This document shows, piece by piece, positions 48,025 through 58,652 of a stretch of DNA of 64,000 bases (positions are counted from its first letter, which is position 1; every line of letters begins with the position of its first letter). The position numbers and the translations under genes were made by a program. The notes beneath the pieces are model-generated. The model saw only the letters and a list, made by a program, of their open reading frames with translations, was not told the origin of the DNA and did no database searches. The DNA is taken from contig KB445800.1 of assembly GCA_000320605.2 (NCBI GenBank), positions 1,422,383 through 1,486,382 of the forward strand, given 5' to 3'. The DNA is from Gelatoporia subvermispora B (taxonomy: Eukaryota; Basidiomycota; Agaricomycetes; Polyporales; Gelatoporiaceae).

Positions 48025-49039
48025 TATGTCTGACGAGGCATCATCCCCAAGCTGGAAGTCGCAATCCACGTGCTAAGGTACCACAACTGGATTTGTCTCC
48101 CGTGGGACTGGTGATCCATAGTTGCGAGCAGAATATCTCAGCATCAGGCAAATATCCACTCCACTTGCCTGCCTTTTTGATCCTTGAGCGCGACTTTGAC
48201 GCGCTCTTGACGTGCAACAGGGCGACGAAGACGCCAGCAAGCCTTGGAAAGCAGGCAAAAGGCGTCAAAGTCAACGCGATTTTTTTCCAGACGCCGCCCG
48301 CCATGTAGGCCCGTCTTATCCAATTGTACCATCATTGAATCCGCCACAGTTGTTGTTCGTATTGATCAAAGCTCAAAATGAGTGGCAACCCTCACCAGAC
48401 ACCTCTGCCCACATTCCAGAATCCACACGTTCCTGACCAATTCTAAGAGATGCTACCGGAACAATCGTAGAAGTTAACACTTTGCTGAAGTCTTGGAAGG
48501 TACAATTGTGACATGGTCGTCGTCATTGGTCGGATCTTCGGCTCTGAAAGGTTATCATCAGACATATATGTTTGTCTCATGATCAAGAGAACACCACCTT
48601 GGCTTGGCCAGGGGCGTCATATTGATACGCGAACATACTTCGACCGAGATACAGGTTATTGCGGCCGCTCAACGAATCAGAGAGGGCATCAACGCCGTGT
48701 CAAATCTAAAAACATTAGAGACGTTCAAAGTTGCAGCTATGTTGCTCGCTTGCCTTCGCCTAGAGGCCGCGTAGGGCCGGCTACCGCGTTAGCGATAGGT
48801 AGGCGAGAGCAAGTGGCCAACTCTGAACGACTCTATTGTACAGTGTCAATATCGTATACCTGAGACATGTTTGTAGAACTTCCTACCAGCGCATGATGCC
48901 GGCCAGCTCCGAGGAGGCCGCTGTGACAAAGATGCACATGGCTGCCGACTATCTGGCCGTTCCCCTTAGCTCGCTGTATAAAACCTTGTCACATCTCATG
49001 AGCATGGTATCCATGACTTAGACACTAACGACTTTATGG
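48025..49039. other. intergenic
   Basis: Displaced upstream flank of the DUF6533 gene. Short frames only; no gene was recognised. Confidence 0.35.
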
Positions 49040-49370
49040 ACATGCAACACAAAGAAGAGGTGTCCAGCGACCACAGCCGTTAAGTCAGTGTTGACCGGGG
49101 AGAATTTGCAGCTGCTGCTGCACACGTGTCCCGACTACCAGATTTGGTCACTCGTCCAGATTGCGATCCGATGAGGACGATCGATCGGTACGCGACATGC
49201 GACATGCCCCTTGCCCCAATCGGCTGGACGCCTCTTCGTACCTGACACTTCCTAGGATCACCACCAACAGATATTATTCAGCTTTATGGAGGGGTGTGAT
49301 CGCTGGCACTTCGCACACACAAAACAGAAAATTCCATTTCATTGTCATGCCACATCGTAACTCCGTACGA
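49040..49370 (+). repeat. dispersed direct repeat, copy b
   Basis: Diverged same-strand copy of about 41,715-42,040. Both share the ctcgtccagattgcgatc core and the gacgatcgatcggt that follows it. Confidence 0.55.
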
Positions 49371-49962
49371 ATTTTGCTCTACAGTCTATTACGCGAACTA
49401 TATCCGTACGCATGCTACAGTACCGTATGTACCTACAAATCAGTGTCTAGGCGCGAGGGCTGTGAAGGAGTGTGTGGGAGCGTCTATGAGCACCAGAGCC
49501 GTAATAATCCGAGGTTCCAAAGTTCTAATCTTTCAAATTGCATAAACCGAAAATGAGAGGCTCCAAATGGAAGAAACGAGGACGCGTGCAATGTTGTACA
49601 GAATGCCAAGGGGCGACTTGCGCGAATTTTGGTCGACAGTTTCGAACGAATCTGGTGTAATGCGAATAACCTCTACGGGAGGATGGGTTGGGGCGAGGCC
49701 TGCTCGCCTAGTATGACACGCGTCGGCCGCGCTGGCCCGATGGAGGGGCGCCACCCCACTCGATCGACGGTGTGATATTGTTGAATAACCGCCGGAGGAG
49801 CGGCTGGCCCTTCTTTGACTGCGTCTGTGCGCTGCTGCGCGAGCTGGACCGTGAATGTGTACCGGACCGCGAGTCCCCTCGTCCGTGTTCTCCGCCCTCC
49901 AGTCAATTCAAATTCATCAGTCCGCAGTCACAATGAATCGGAGAGGGAGCCCGAGATGAGCG
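49371..49962. other. intergenic
   Basis: 3' side of the proline-rich protein gene. No signal was recognised. Confidence 0.35.
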
Positions 49963-50730
49963 TCAGGAGTTGAACACGGTGAGCTTTGGGGCACACGGCT
50001 CAACGCTCATCTCGGGGCGGGGTGCGAGTGGGGGAAGACTCACCACTACTTGGACGCTGCGCCCCTTGGGAGGGATCACAACGTACGTCTCTCCGGGCCG
50101 TGGTGGGGGAAGCACAATCTCCTTATGCGCGCCAGGCTGATATGGGTATGTGCGATACACCGCGTTGTACCCCTGCGGCGGATCCGGCACGTACGGCGCG
50201 ACTGTAGTCGGAATGTGCGGGACGCCTTGAGGTGGTACGTGCCCTCCGCGCGACGTCGATCGGTGCTGCTGCTGCTGATATTGCTGTGGTTGTGGCGGAG
50301 GTGGGGGCGGAGGTGGTGGTGGTGGTGCCGGGTTTTGCGAGGGGTAGCGGTATTGCGGCTGGGGATGCGATGGGTAATACGCCGCGGCAGGGGGATGGCG
50401 CGCGCTCGGCGGGACGGTCTGTGAGCGCGAGGACGAGCGTTGCGGGTCTCGCGCGGCCCGGGGCGTCGTCTCCCTTGTTCTCGACGAGCGCGATGTCTTT
50501 CGCGAGACATCTGCGCCCGCGTATGGATCGAGGACTGGTGTTGTCCTTGCGCGGGCGGGCTGGGGGCGTGGCTCGGCGAGGCGGCGAGGCGGCATGGCGG
50601 CGGGCGAGGCGACAAATGGGTTGGGGTACTCGCGCGAGCGATAGCCCTGGTCGTGCACCCAGTTCGACACCCGGGCTTGCTGGGCCATGAACCGCTCGTA
50701 GGCGGCGGGGGAGTAGTCGTACTCTGTCAT
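49963..50730 (-). CDS. conserved disordered proline-rich protein, 255 aa
   Basis: Intronless frame from ATG 50,730 (MTEYDYSPAAYERFMAQQAR) to a stop at 49,963. The short N-terminal helix with TEYDYSPAAYERF and VSNWVHDQG resembles an opening I recall from other basidiomycete hypothetical proteins. The middle is Arg/Ser/Pro-rich. It includes a run of about 11 prolines, a PQPQQYQQQQ stretch, and a C-terminal block GETYVVIPPKGRSVQVVVSL with beta character. Function unknown. Base composition is much more GC-rich than the flanks, and the antisense frames are shadows. It shares an upstream region with the plus-strand frame at 51,234. Confidence 0.65.
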   Translation of the reverse strand: MTEYDYSPAAYERFMAQQARVSNWVHDQGYRSREYPNPFVASPAAMPPRRLAEPRPQPARARTTPVLDPYAGADVSRKTSRSSRTRETTPRAARDPQRSSSRSQTVPPSARHPPAAAYYPSHPQPQYRYPSQNPAPPPPPPPPPPPQPQQYQQQQHRSTSRGGHVPPQGVPHIPTTVAPYVPDPPQGYNAVYRTYPYQPGAHKEIVLPPPRPGETYVVIPPKGRSVQVVVSLPPLAPRPEMSVEPCAPKLTVFNS

Positions 50731-51233
50731 CGCAGAAGCTAGAGATTTGCAAGGTCCTGCTTATATGTGTGTTGGCTGTGGCTGAGGCGTTGTGGGGTGG
50801 ACGTGTGCGAGGCGAGGTGCGGAGTAGCCACGGACACGCACGGTCGTGCAGCCTCGAGGCAGCGGGATGTTTCGGTGGGAGGGCGGCGGGGCAGTTGCGG
50901 GGAGTTGTGACGGCGAACCTGTGCGGGTATATATGCTGCTGGAGGCGAGCTGCTTCACGCGGGAAGCCTCAAGGCCGGGTCTGGGTATGGCAGAGTTTGT
51001 GGCCGGCGAGAAGAAGGATAAGTCAAAGCTTGCAGCCCTTTGGAAGCCGATCGGCACTGGATCTCGCGGGCGCTTCCGGCCCACACGCTCGCTTCGCGTG
51101 TCTCGCTCGTTCCAGCTACATCCTGCCTCCTTTTGTTTCCCCATCCGTCCGCCCTCCCCATCACCGCCGCAATCTTCCACATCCACAAATCCGTCGCGGT
51201 GCGCATCACGCTAGAATACCATCGATCATAACC
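50731..51233. promoter_or_regulatory. bidirectional upstream region
   Basis: 503 bp separates ATG 50,730 (-) from ATG 51,234 (+). The plus-strand side has a long CT-rich leader (about 51,110-51,190) typical of basidiomycete transcription starts. A tatatat/tatatg motif lies near 50,930. Confidence 0.45.
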
Positions 51234-51626
51234 ATGAGCGACCATCTCGCCACCATCTCGCTGCCGCCCCAGCCGTCGAGCACCCTTTTGTTCCGCAATT
51301 GTTGCGGGCGGGTGCCACAGATCCGCACGCACACGGACTATTTCCAGCTGCGCAGCTCGCGTCCAGACTCAGCCATCTCTCCGAATGCTGACCACTTCCT
51401 GTCAAACCTCCTCCATCTGCTATCGACTTCCGGCTCACCATTATATCCGACGTTGACACCTGCAGCGGTAGGCCCGAGCTGTGCCCGAGCGCCTCGGACC
51501 ATTGAAATCGTTATTATGATGGCTAATGTCCGACGCATCTGCCGTCCAGATACTTCTCCGACCCCCTCTTGTACCCCGCATTACCTTCGAAGTCGGCCAA
51601 ATTGGCGTGAGCTAAAGTGTTGCTGA
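51234..51626 (+). pseudogene. 5' fragment of an unrecognised gene, cut by repeat
   Basis: ATG 51,234 follows a good leader and reads MSDHLATISLPPQPSSTLLF, then GRVPQIRTHTDYFQLRSS and ADHFLSNLLHLLSTSGSPLY before losing protein-like character. The frame stops at 51,626, at the border of the 1.8-kb inverted repeat (51,620). I infer that the repeat replaced the rest of the gene. The product was not recognised. Confidence 0.4.
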
Positions 51627-53445
51627 CATCACTCGGTCGACGAGGTGACCTGCGCGTGTCGGACGAGATTTAAATGCGTCTTGCCCACACTCCGACTGAG
51701 GTGCTGCGCAGCGTGCCCTATCACGCGCAGGTCATCTGATGCGAAGCGCCCGGAGGCGCACTGCTCACTGAGCATCCTGGCTGGCGCAGACGTAAGGCTG
51801 GGGGCTACCTTACTCTGCTTCTGCACCCGAGTCAGGGCAGGGAAGAATAGGATGCGGAACATGGGCAGAGGAGCCATGAAGTGAGTTTACTCGCAGTCGC
51901 CGCGGCACCGCCCTTTGCCCTTCTCCATTTGGGCTTTGGTGCAGTGCCACTTACGCCGCTTTCGATCGGACTACAGACATGGTTATCCGGATGTAACGCA
52001 ACAGGCAGAGCCACATACCTAGTAGTGGAAAGCAGTGGAACACAGTATGAGGCCCGAGGATATGAGGTATGTGGTGATCGGGGACGTCACCAAGGCAGCG
52101 CCTCTGTCGCGGTCGACGCGTGACGTCGTCTTGCCCCGAGATGCATCGGCATCCACCCGCGCTGTCGTTCGATCAAAACTCAGATGGTGTTGGAGACCTG
52201 GAGCCGGCGGCTTTGGCACTCGAGGCCCGGGGTCTACACCGAACGATGTCTACTTCCAACATGCTGCAGTGTCATACTGCGACTTCAAAGGTCGTCTGAC
52301 CTGTTGAGAGCTTGTACCGGCGCTGTGCGATGTCGTGGCTCGCGGAACACACGTCATGGACGGTGACGTTGGCATCTATAGATGGCTCTCAAATGGTCGC
52401 AATTCCATTCATTGCCACTACTGACTTCTTGCTGCCATCAGAGCAGACCTCACGTTGACTATGCCAGTGTCCTGATGCACACCATTGTACTCGATGCGGT
52501 CACCCTTTGCATCATCTGCATCACTGCGGCTCCATCCAACGCCCTTCTCATCTCTCCATCTCGCATTTCCATTTACGTCCCACTGCATCCCTGCGAAGCT
52601 CCCTGGTGCGAACAATCTAAACCGATTGGCTCGCACGTGAGCACTTGACCGCCACGTTCAGATGCAAAACGCGACCCAAAGCCTCTTGAAGGTCATACGA
52701 CTCGATTTTCCCAAAGAACAACACATAATCGCCCTGCCCCTGGCAGCGTGTTCCTTGGCGCTGTCTCCCTCTGCGTCTTCTCTTCCTACGCCTCTCACTC
52801 TCTTTCGCATTCGAAATCTCGAAGGTAGGAACAAGGGAAGCTCTCACCGTGAACGAGAGCACGAAGCATGCCATGTGGAATACGCGGTGCAAGCGTAGTA
52901 CACCGAAGGGGTGCCTGAGACATCCGCCGCATCGCATGATCTTATCGACCGGAGCATAAAGGGCTCGTTCGCTCGTGGTGATAGAAGCAGAAGGTGTGGG
53001 CGCGACTATCCCTCCCACGTTCATATATCTTGCGTCTGAGGCACGCCCCCGCAGCACAGTCTGGGGCTCGATTTGTCACTTCGGTTCCCTTCCGACATCG
53101 GCTCTCTAGCCAAAGCTCGAGAGCAAATGTGCATGTGAGTGTCTCTTCTCTGGCATCGCTGATGCATTGATACCGAGTAGTGCTCGTTCGGCTGGCAGGT
53201 TCGCTCGAATCACGAGGTTGCTCGCCCGTCCGGCCCATCATCCGACGTCCCTTGTCGGAAATTACAGCGCTATCTGAGACTCGTATCCGAGCGTTCTCTA
53301 CTAGCACATCATATGAGCTGAGTCCGGTAGCGAATGAAGTGTGCGTTCTCGAACTTCGTCCCTCCCGCCTAGCAACCAGCCGAAATTCTACCATCACACC
53401 ATCACACCAGTCTCGGACCCGCACAGAATCTCATCGAAATGGTGC
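51620..53445 (-). repeat. 1.8-kb inverted repeat, right copy
   Basis: Reverse-complement partner of 42,295-44,125, with collinear landmarks over the whole length. The pair encloses about 7.5 kb containing a DUF6533 gene, the Tc1 element and the proline-rich gene. The divergence indicates an old duplication, not assembly duplication. Confidence 0.7.
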
Positions 53446-54809
53446 TGTGCAGTAAATTATGTTTGCGCGAGTATTGACTGAAACGGCAGAGCCGGACATC
53501 AGTTCATATAACTGCAGCCTTTCATATGCGGACAGAGCCAAGGCTTATGTGCGGAGTCCCCAGCGGATCATTTCGGGTTGACTTCTGACATTCTTTCCCC
53601 ATACAGAAAACTATGCATAGTCATGGATTGTTTAGATCAAGTACAAAGCTCCGCTCTGACTGCGAGGGTATTGGGACTGCATTCGAAGGACATGGTCGTA
53701 GGTTCGCATTTGTTTCGCAAATCGTACTTCGGGCGTCTTTCACACAAACATCGAGATCCACGTGACCCAGACTGTCACGGACTCACAGCCTCCTCAGGAT
53801 TCACTAGCACTGCGGAAGCTCTTGTCAGTACAACACCACATCTACTCGGTGGACGAACAGCCTTTCTATCGCGCAAGTACCACGCCATTAGGCATCACTA
53901 GATTAACCGCCGGGCACGCGCCACGAGCGCGAATGCAGAGTCTCACGAACGCCCGTTGTGGTCTTGCCTGCATAGGTTTTTCCGTCTTCCGGCCGATAAA
54001 AGCAACTCACCGGGGGGAGGGGGGCGAGCTACGCGTAGCTAAGCTCCTTCAAGCGAACATGTTCGAGTATGCGCAGTGTATGCAGGCCCGCGCCGGGCCA
54101 GAGGCCAGGCCGCCAGTGTTACGGCCTTCTTTACCGTTTTGTACGAAGAGTGGCATTTATTAGTAGAGGCAGCCTGAACAACTTCAGACGGTGAGTAATT
54201 GACACCTCTGATTTGTTCCGGCTGACCCTGGGGAACCACGCCTACAGGTGCTTATCAAAGTCCCTCTTGTACCGCTCGCACTGCAGTGTCTATCTGCACC
54301 GCGTCAGGACCTGACCCCCCACGATGCTCAACAGTGGTGGAAGTACCCCGTTCGGCCCAAACAAGAGGGGTCATTTTGGAGATTGGTCGAGGTATGTTTC
54401 CGGGTAATAGGATGGGCTCTACCTGTCTCGCAACGCGTCTGATAGATCTGACCATTGGATGTTCGGGTTTACATGGCATACTGTATGCAACACATTCGTT
54501 AAACTTAGATATTTCGTGCGTGTACATCATTGTGCATGCCGTGCCCCCGGGATTTCCCTAGCCCTACCACGCATGAGAAATTGTTACGATACAGTGCGGA
54601 GCAAAGCGCAGACTTGCACTCTCGTGACACGACAATAAGGTCTTTCTCAAAAATACTTCTATCACGACTGATTTTGACACGCGCGGCGGGATATGATTGA
54701 TTAGATTGCCAATTTGCCTGCGCGCTACCAAGGACCTTATATGTAGAACTGTGACGTAACCATCTGGTTACAATCACAGACCTTCAGTACTTATTAAGGA
54801 TCATATCTA
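53446..54809. other. intergenic
   Basis: 1.36 kb with only chance frames on both strands. No end structure, RNA gene or domain was seen. Confidence 0.35.
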
Positions 54810-55775
54810 CAGCCAAACTCATATCGATAGGTCTGTCAAGCCCGAAATCACGCATAGGCGGGGTCTGAAACAACTCCACCGGGAACCTGTGCCATATACC
54901 AGCCCGGTGGCACAGGCATCTGGTGTACAATTGTCGCAGAACTCGCTGGTGAGCTCTACTCAACCTTGCACTTGCGTTTCCGTGTCTACGACGACATCAT
55001 ATGTGCCCCAGTAGCTACTTCTGCAGTAGAATAGAAAAGATACCCAACCATCATACATGTCAAGGAGCGCCTCCAGAGGGACTCCTGGAAGACCTCACTG
55101 GCCAGTCTCGTGCAATGCCTTCCGCAGAGGTCTCGATCACCTTCGCCCATCCGCCAACGGCGATTTTGCCGTGTTCAGGCCGAATACGTGAACGCATGCT
55201 GTACGGCCGCAGCACGCTCATAGAGGACCCCGGCATAAGCGCCTACTACGTTAGATCCTGGTGCGGACAAAAATGGGGGTCAAAATGGCCTGAGGTTAGA
55301 TCCGTATGCGGACAAAAATGCCCTAAATTTCGACCTATGTTCGATATTTTGTGCGGACAAAACCGAATTAGGGAGGCCGAGGTAGGATCCTGGGTGCGGA
55401 CAAAAATGGCTGCGCGGGAACGCAGCCGGCCCGGATGTGCTAGCGTACGACTGCTTCGACTGCTGCGACTCGATGCCCTGGAGGATCCACGTTCTCGCCC
55501 GAGTAATGTCCCCGCTGATCCAACAATTATAGGAACTGTATTGATTTAAGCTGTATCCCCGCTCGGCTTTTGCCTACGTCGTCTAATCTAAGTTGTGGTT
55601 GTGTCTTAACCGATTGCTGACCGAATGTGCTACTCAGTTCTGGGATAGCGCCCGTATGGCTCTTAGAAGAAATTTCAGTGCCTACGCCACCATAGCACGT
55701 AGAAGGGGGAGCTCCGACAAACTCCGCCTATGCGTGACTTTGGGCTTGACGGGCCTATTAATATGAGTTTGGCTG
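54810..55775. mobile_element. 966-bp MITE with long TIRs and TA target duplication
   Basis: The left end CAGCCAAACTCATATCGATA and the reverse complement of the right end CAGCCAAACTCATATTAATA match for about 58 bp. The match includes cacgcataggcgg and has roughly eight mismatches. TA lies outside each end (54,808-54,809 and 55,776-55,777). There is no transposase. Inside are four spaced copies of tgcggacaaaa. TA duplication and CAG ends suggest a Tc1/mariner-pogo type (inference). Confidence 0.8.
55261..55405 (+). repeat. four ~45-bp spaced tgcggacaaaa motifs
   Basis: gtgcggacaaaaatg occurs at 55,261 and 55,394. atgcggacaaaaatg is at 55,306 and gtgcggacaaaacc at 55,351. Spacings are 45, 45 and 43 bp. 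The sequence between copies is poorly conserved, so this is a decayed tandem repeat or a regularly spaced binding site. Confidence 0.65.
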
Positions 55776-55822
55776 TAACCCAGCTCTGCAAGCTACGCAC
55801 TTCTCCGACGCATTGTGCTACG

Positions 55823-56596
55823 ATGTCTTACCTCAAAATCCCGCTCATTCTAACAGCCGCGTTTTCCAACCACGTTACCCTCACGTCTCCTCAACCTCCC
55901 GTAGCGGCGAGAGAAATTGCCGGTGGACTGTCATCGGAGCAGCATATTTTAAATTACGCCTTGTCAATAGTACCCCCATTCGCCAAGGTACGCTCGAAGA
56001 TGTTTCGACGGCTCCCAGAACTGAATTTAGTCCCTCAGCTCATTGTCTGGGTTGCTTGTTTCTGCGAAGTAGTCACGATTCTGGCATATCACAATCCGAC
56101 AAGTGCAGCAGCACAGAATATCCTCTCTGCACTCTCCTGGACCACTACGCAGGACGTGATGCAGATCAACATATCTCCCATCTTCTTGTTCGGCTGGGTC
56201 ATCTCTGTTACAGGCGGACTAGTCCGCCTATCCTGCTATCGCACACTAGGGCGATTCTTCACGTTCCAGTTCGCTGTGCGTGTCGAGCATCGACTAATCA
56301 CTACCGGGCCCTACGCTTGGGTCCGCCATCCAGCTTACACCTCCGGGATAGCCGAGACCGCCGGTATTGCTATTTGTCTATTCTCCTCAGGATCATGGGT
56401 CCGGGAGAGTGGTGTGTTAGGAACTAGATGGGGGAGTGCAATTGCATGGGCATGGTGGATCTGGGACGCGTACCTGGTGGGAAGTGTATGCAGGAGAATG
56501 ACGCATGAAGACCAGATATTACGTAAGCAGTTTGGGAAGTATTGGGACGACTGGGCTGCAAAAGTACCTTATCAACTGATCCCTGGAGTCTACTAA
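55823..56596 (+). CDS. isoprenylcysteine carboxyl methyltransferase (ICMT) family protein
   Basis: A single open frame. I choose ATG 55,823 (MSYLKIPLILTAAFSNHVTL) over the upstream 55,730 start, because the latter lies inside the right TIR of the MITE. The product is about 257 aa, with several hydrophobic segments (LNLVPQLIVWVACFCEVVTI; INISPIFLFGWVISVTGGLV). The family core follows: CYRTLGRFFTFQFAV, then RVEHRLITTGPYAWVRHPAY, and a C-terminal EDQILRKQFGKYWDDWAAKV. ICMT/Ste14 enzymes methylate the C-terminal prenylcysteine of CaaX proteins at the ER membrane using S-adenosylmethionine. Fungi often have several paralogues, so the substrate here could differ. It is flanked by MITEs 48 bp upstream and 90 bp downstream, and a decayed paralogue lies 1 kb downstream. 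Confidence 0.85.
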   Translation: MSYLKIPLILTAAFSNHVTLTSPQPPVAAREIAGGLSSEQHILNYALSIVPPFAKVRSKMFRRLPELNLVPQLIVWVACFCEVVTILAYHNPTSAAAQNILSALSWTTTQDVMQINISPIFLFGWVISVTGGLVRLSCYRTLGRFFTFQFAVRVEHRLITTGPYAWVRHPAYTSGIAETAGIAICLFSSGSWVRESGVLGTRWGSAIAWAWWIWDAYLVGSVCRRMTHEDQILRKQFGKYWDDWAAKVPYQLIPGVY

Positions 56597-56686
56597 GTAC
56601 CAAATGGACACACCAGATTGCTCCATTCATCCTGTGTCATGGGAAGACGGAAACACTGATTGAGAATGCATTGTATGCAAGGTACT

Positions 56687-57189
56687 TAGTGCTTTGCAGG
56701 GGTGAACCCCCGGGTGTCCGGGGCATTACCCCTACCCTTACCCGCCACGGGTACGGACCCGTCAGACGGGTACGGGTATTCCAAGGGTGGCGCGGGTACA
56801 CGAGGGTGAGGGGTCCATATATGGGTTGTCACTCCGAGTGGGCCTCTGCTCTCATTCACTGTACAGTACAAGCTCGTACTAAATGCTCAATCACAACACT
56901 AAATTTGATCCGCGTCCTCATCTGCATCCCGTGTGACCTCAAGAATGTGTTTGTCCTCAGTGAGAAGCCCATGTCGATACCACTGTGACCGAGACACAGA
57001 AGGGCACGGACAACGAGCCAGCCACAAGGCTAACAGTGTGCCTGTCAGCTTGTTGTAAACATTCTAATTCAATTATTTACCGTAAGGGTACCCAAGGGTG
57101 AAGGGTACAATAATGGATACCCTTACCCTTACCCTTGGCCGACCCTACCCTCCAACCCCGAGGGTTACCCGTACCCCTGCAAAGCACTA
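56687..57189. mobile_element. 503-bp hAT-like MITE with 8-bp target duplication
   Basis: Perfect 17-bp ends TAGTGCTTTGCAGGGGT in inverted orientation, flanked by the direct 8-mer AAGGTACT (56,679-56,686 and 57,190-57,197). The interior near both ends is full of gggta/taccc words. There is no coding capacity. The 8-bp duplication and TAGxG-type ends are typical of hAT elements. It lies just past the methyltransferase stop, probably in its 3' UTR. Confidence 0.88.
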
Positions 57190-57479
57190 AAGGTACTTAA
57201 CTCTTGTACGCACATACGCACTTAGACATCCACCGAATGTACATGTAGTGAAAGTGGGAACGTATTTGCGCCTATATGGCGGTACTGGAATGCGGGTACA
57301 CTTATGGTGATACTGAACGAGCCCAATTGACTAAGACCTCATATATGACCCTATACAGACTGTAGGATCTACCACGTGATAATCAGCGTACCTCATACGA
57401 ATGGGGACGGCGAGGAATCTCGGAGGAGGCCAAAGGATGGGATGGAGCTGTCCAAATATGGAGGACGGATACACTTTAT

Positions 57480-58200
57480 GGCATACGTTGCCACACTGGC
57501 ATTCCTCTGTAGGCTACCTGACGCAATTCTCTTTGCTCCGCCACATCCCGTAGACGCATCTCATCGAACTATATGAGTACACGAGAAGACAGGGAGTTAC
57601 AAAATGATAAGGTACTAACTTACTAGACCCGCCGCGGCGAATACAATAGGCCGTATCCGAGCGCAATATGTTCAATCTCCTCCAAGAACACGTCTCAATG
57701 GGCTTTGATGCCTATACGTAGGATGAAACGTTCGGGTGCAGTGCTCGATGGGCTGGTTCAATAGCTCCTTTTTGATGAACCGCTGGCCAGGACGTGCTGC
57801 AATCAGCATTTCTCCACTGGTGCTCTTGTTCTGATGGATCCTCTCCACCACCGGCAGACTACTTCGTTTCTCTTGTTGCCACATCTTTGGGCGATCGTCC
57901 ACGTTTGAGGTCGCCGCACGTCCCGAGCACCGCTCAATCGCTACCGAGCCCTCCGTGTGGGTTCGACATTAATCGTACATTGCTGAGTTGATCGAGGTAG
58001 AAGGAATAGCTGAATGTGTGGGAGGACTCTGCCTCGCAGCAGGTTCGAGCTCTTATTGGCTCGTGAGTCATCACGCAGCATTTTTGCACGTTTTTGCGGC
58101 CCGGTACAACCCGGTCTCATGCGGTGACAGCATTCCCAATTTCTGCATCATGCAGAAACATGGTCGTCAGCGAATCGGTGTCAGGAGTCCGAGAGACCAA
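57480..58200 (+). pseudogene. decayed ICMT-family paralogue
   Basis: From about 57,800 the frame reads ISISPLVLLF, stop, WILSTTGRLLRFSCCHIFGR, SSTFEVAARPEHRSIATE, PSVWVRH, stop, SYIAELIEVEGIAECV. This follows the intact gene's INISPIFLFGWVISVTGGLV, RLSCYRTLGRFFTFQFAV, RVEHRLITTGPYAWVRHPAY residue by residue. Two stops replace conserved Gly and Pro codons, and the C-terminal third is absent. An N-terminal piece (ATLAFLCRLPDAILFAPPHP, about 57,490) may correspond to the start of the gene. It is non-functional. Confidence 0.7.
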
Positions 58201-58215
58201 CTTGAAGTAGTATAA

Positions 58216-58652
58216 GTGAAAGTGGTGACTTCTTGATGTTGTGATGCTGCACGTCCCTGCTGACATGTATCAACAAATTCGAAGGTACTCCACATTTTGT
58301 TTTGGAGAGATATAATCAGGACTCATGCGCTCATGGACCATGGCGACTGCGCAGACCATATGGTCGTGTGGCGCCTGGGAACTGACTGTAGATAAATAAA
58401 ACTCGGACACCGATGTCCTGTTAGATTTGATGCTACAGAGCCCTGCTGACTTTCATTGATCAGTTCAAACGCAACACGCCATTGGGCTTTGGAAAGATAG
58501 AATCAGCGCCCGTGCATCTCATACACCATCGCAACTTCGCAGACCAGGTAATCGTGGGTCGTGCCTGGGGGCTGTCTGTGAGTATATATACCTGGGACAC
58601 GACCTCTTAACCGCACTGTGGAGGGAAAAATATCGCATCCAGTCAGTTTGCA
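58216..58652. promoter_or_regulatory. upstream region of DUF6534 gene with duplicated segment
   Basis: Two similar stretches (about 58,230-58,400 and 58,425-58,600) share gctgacttt/gctgacatg, then ttggagagatataatca versus ttggaaagatagaatca, then cgcagacca and ctgtagataaata versus ctgtgagtatata. This is a ~195-bp direct duplication directly before the gene. Confidence 0.5.

Noticed and set aside
50050..50752. Plus-strand and alternate minus-strand frames (up to 209 codons) over the proline-rich gene
   Set aside because: They are shadows of the repetitive GC-rich frame that starts at 50,730.
42295..53445. Reading the 1.8-kb repeats as LTRs of one retrotransposon
   Set aside because: They are inverted, not direct, and no reverse transcriptase, integrase or primer-binding site is visible between them.
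53762..54163. 133-codon open frame
   Set aside because: No domain, no supportive introns and mixed composition. Treated as chance.
55730..55822. Upstream start for the methyltransferase open frame
   Set aside because: The segment to 55,775 belongs to the MITE right TIR. The family-like N-terminus begins at 55,823.
58030..58075. tRNA-like ggttcgagctc box
   Set aside because: No matching A box, acceptor stem or cloverleaf. It falls inside the methyltransferase relic.
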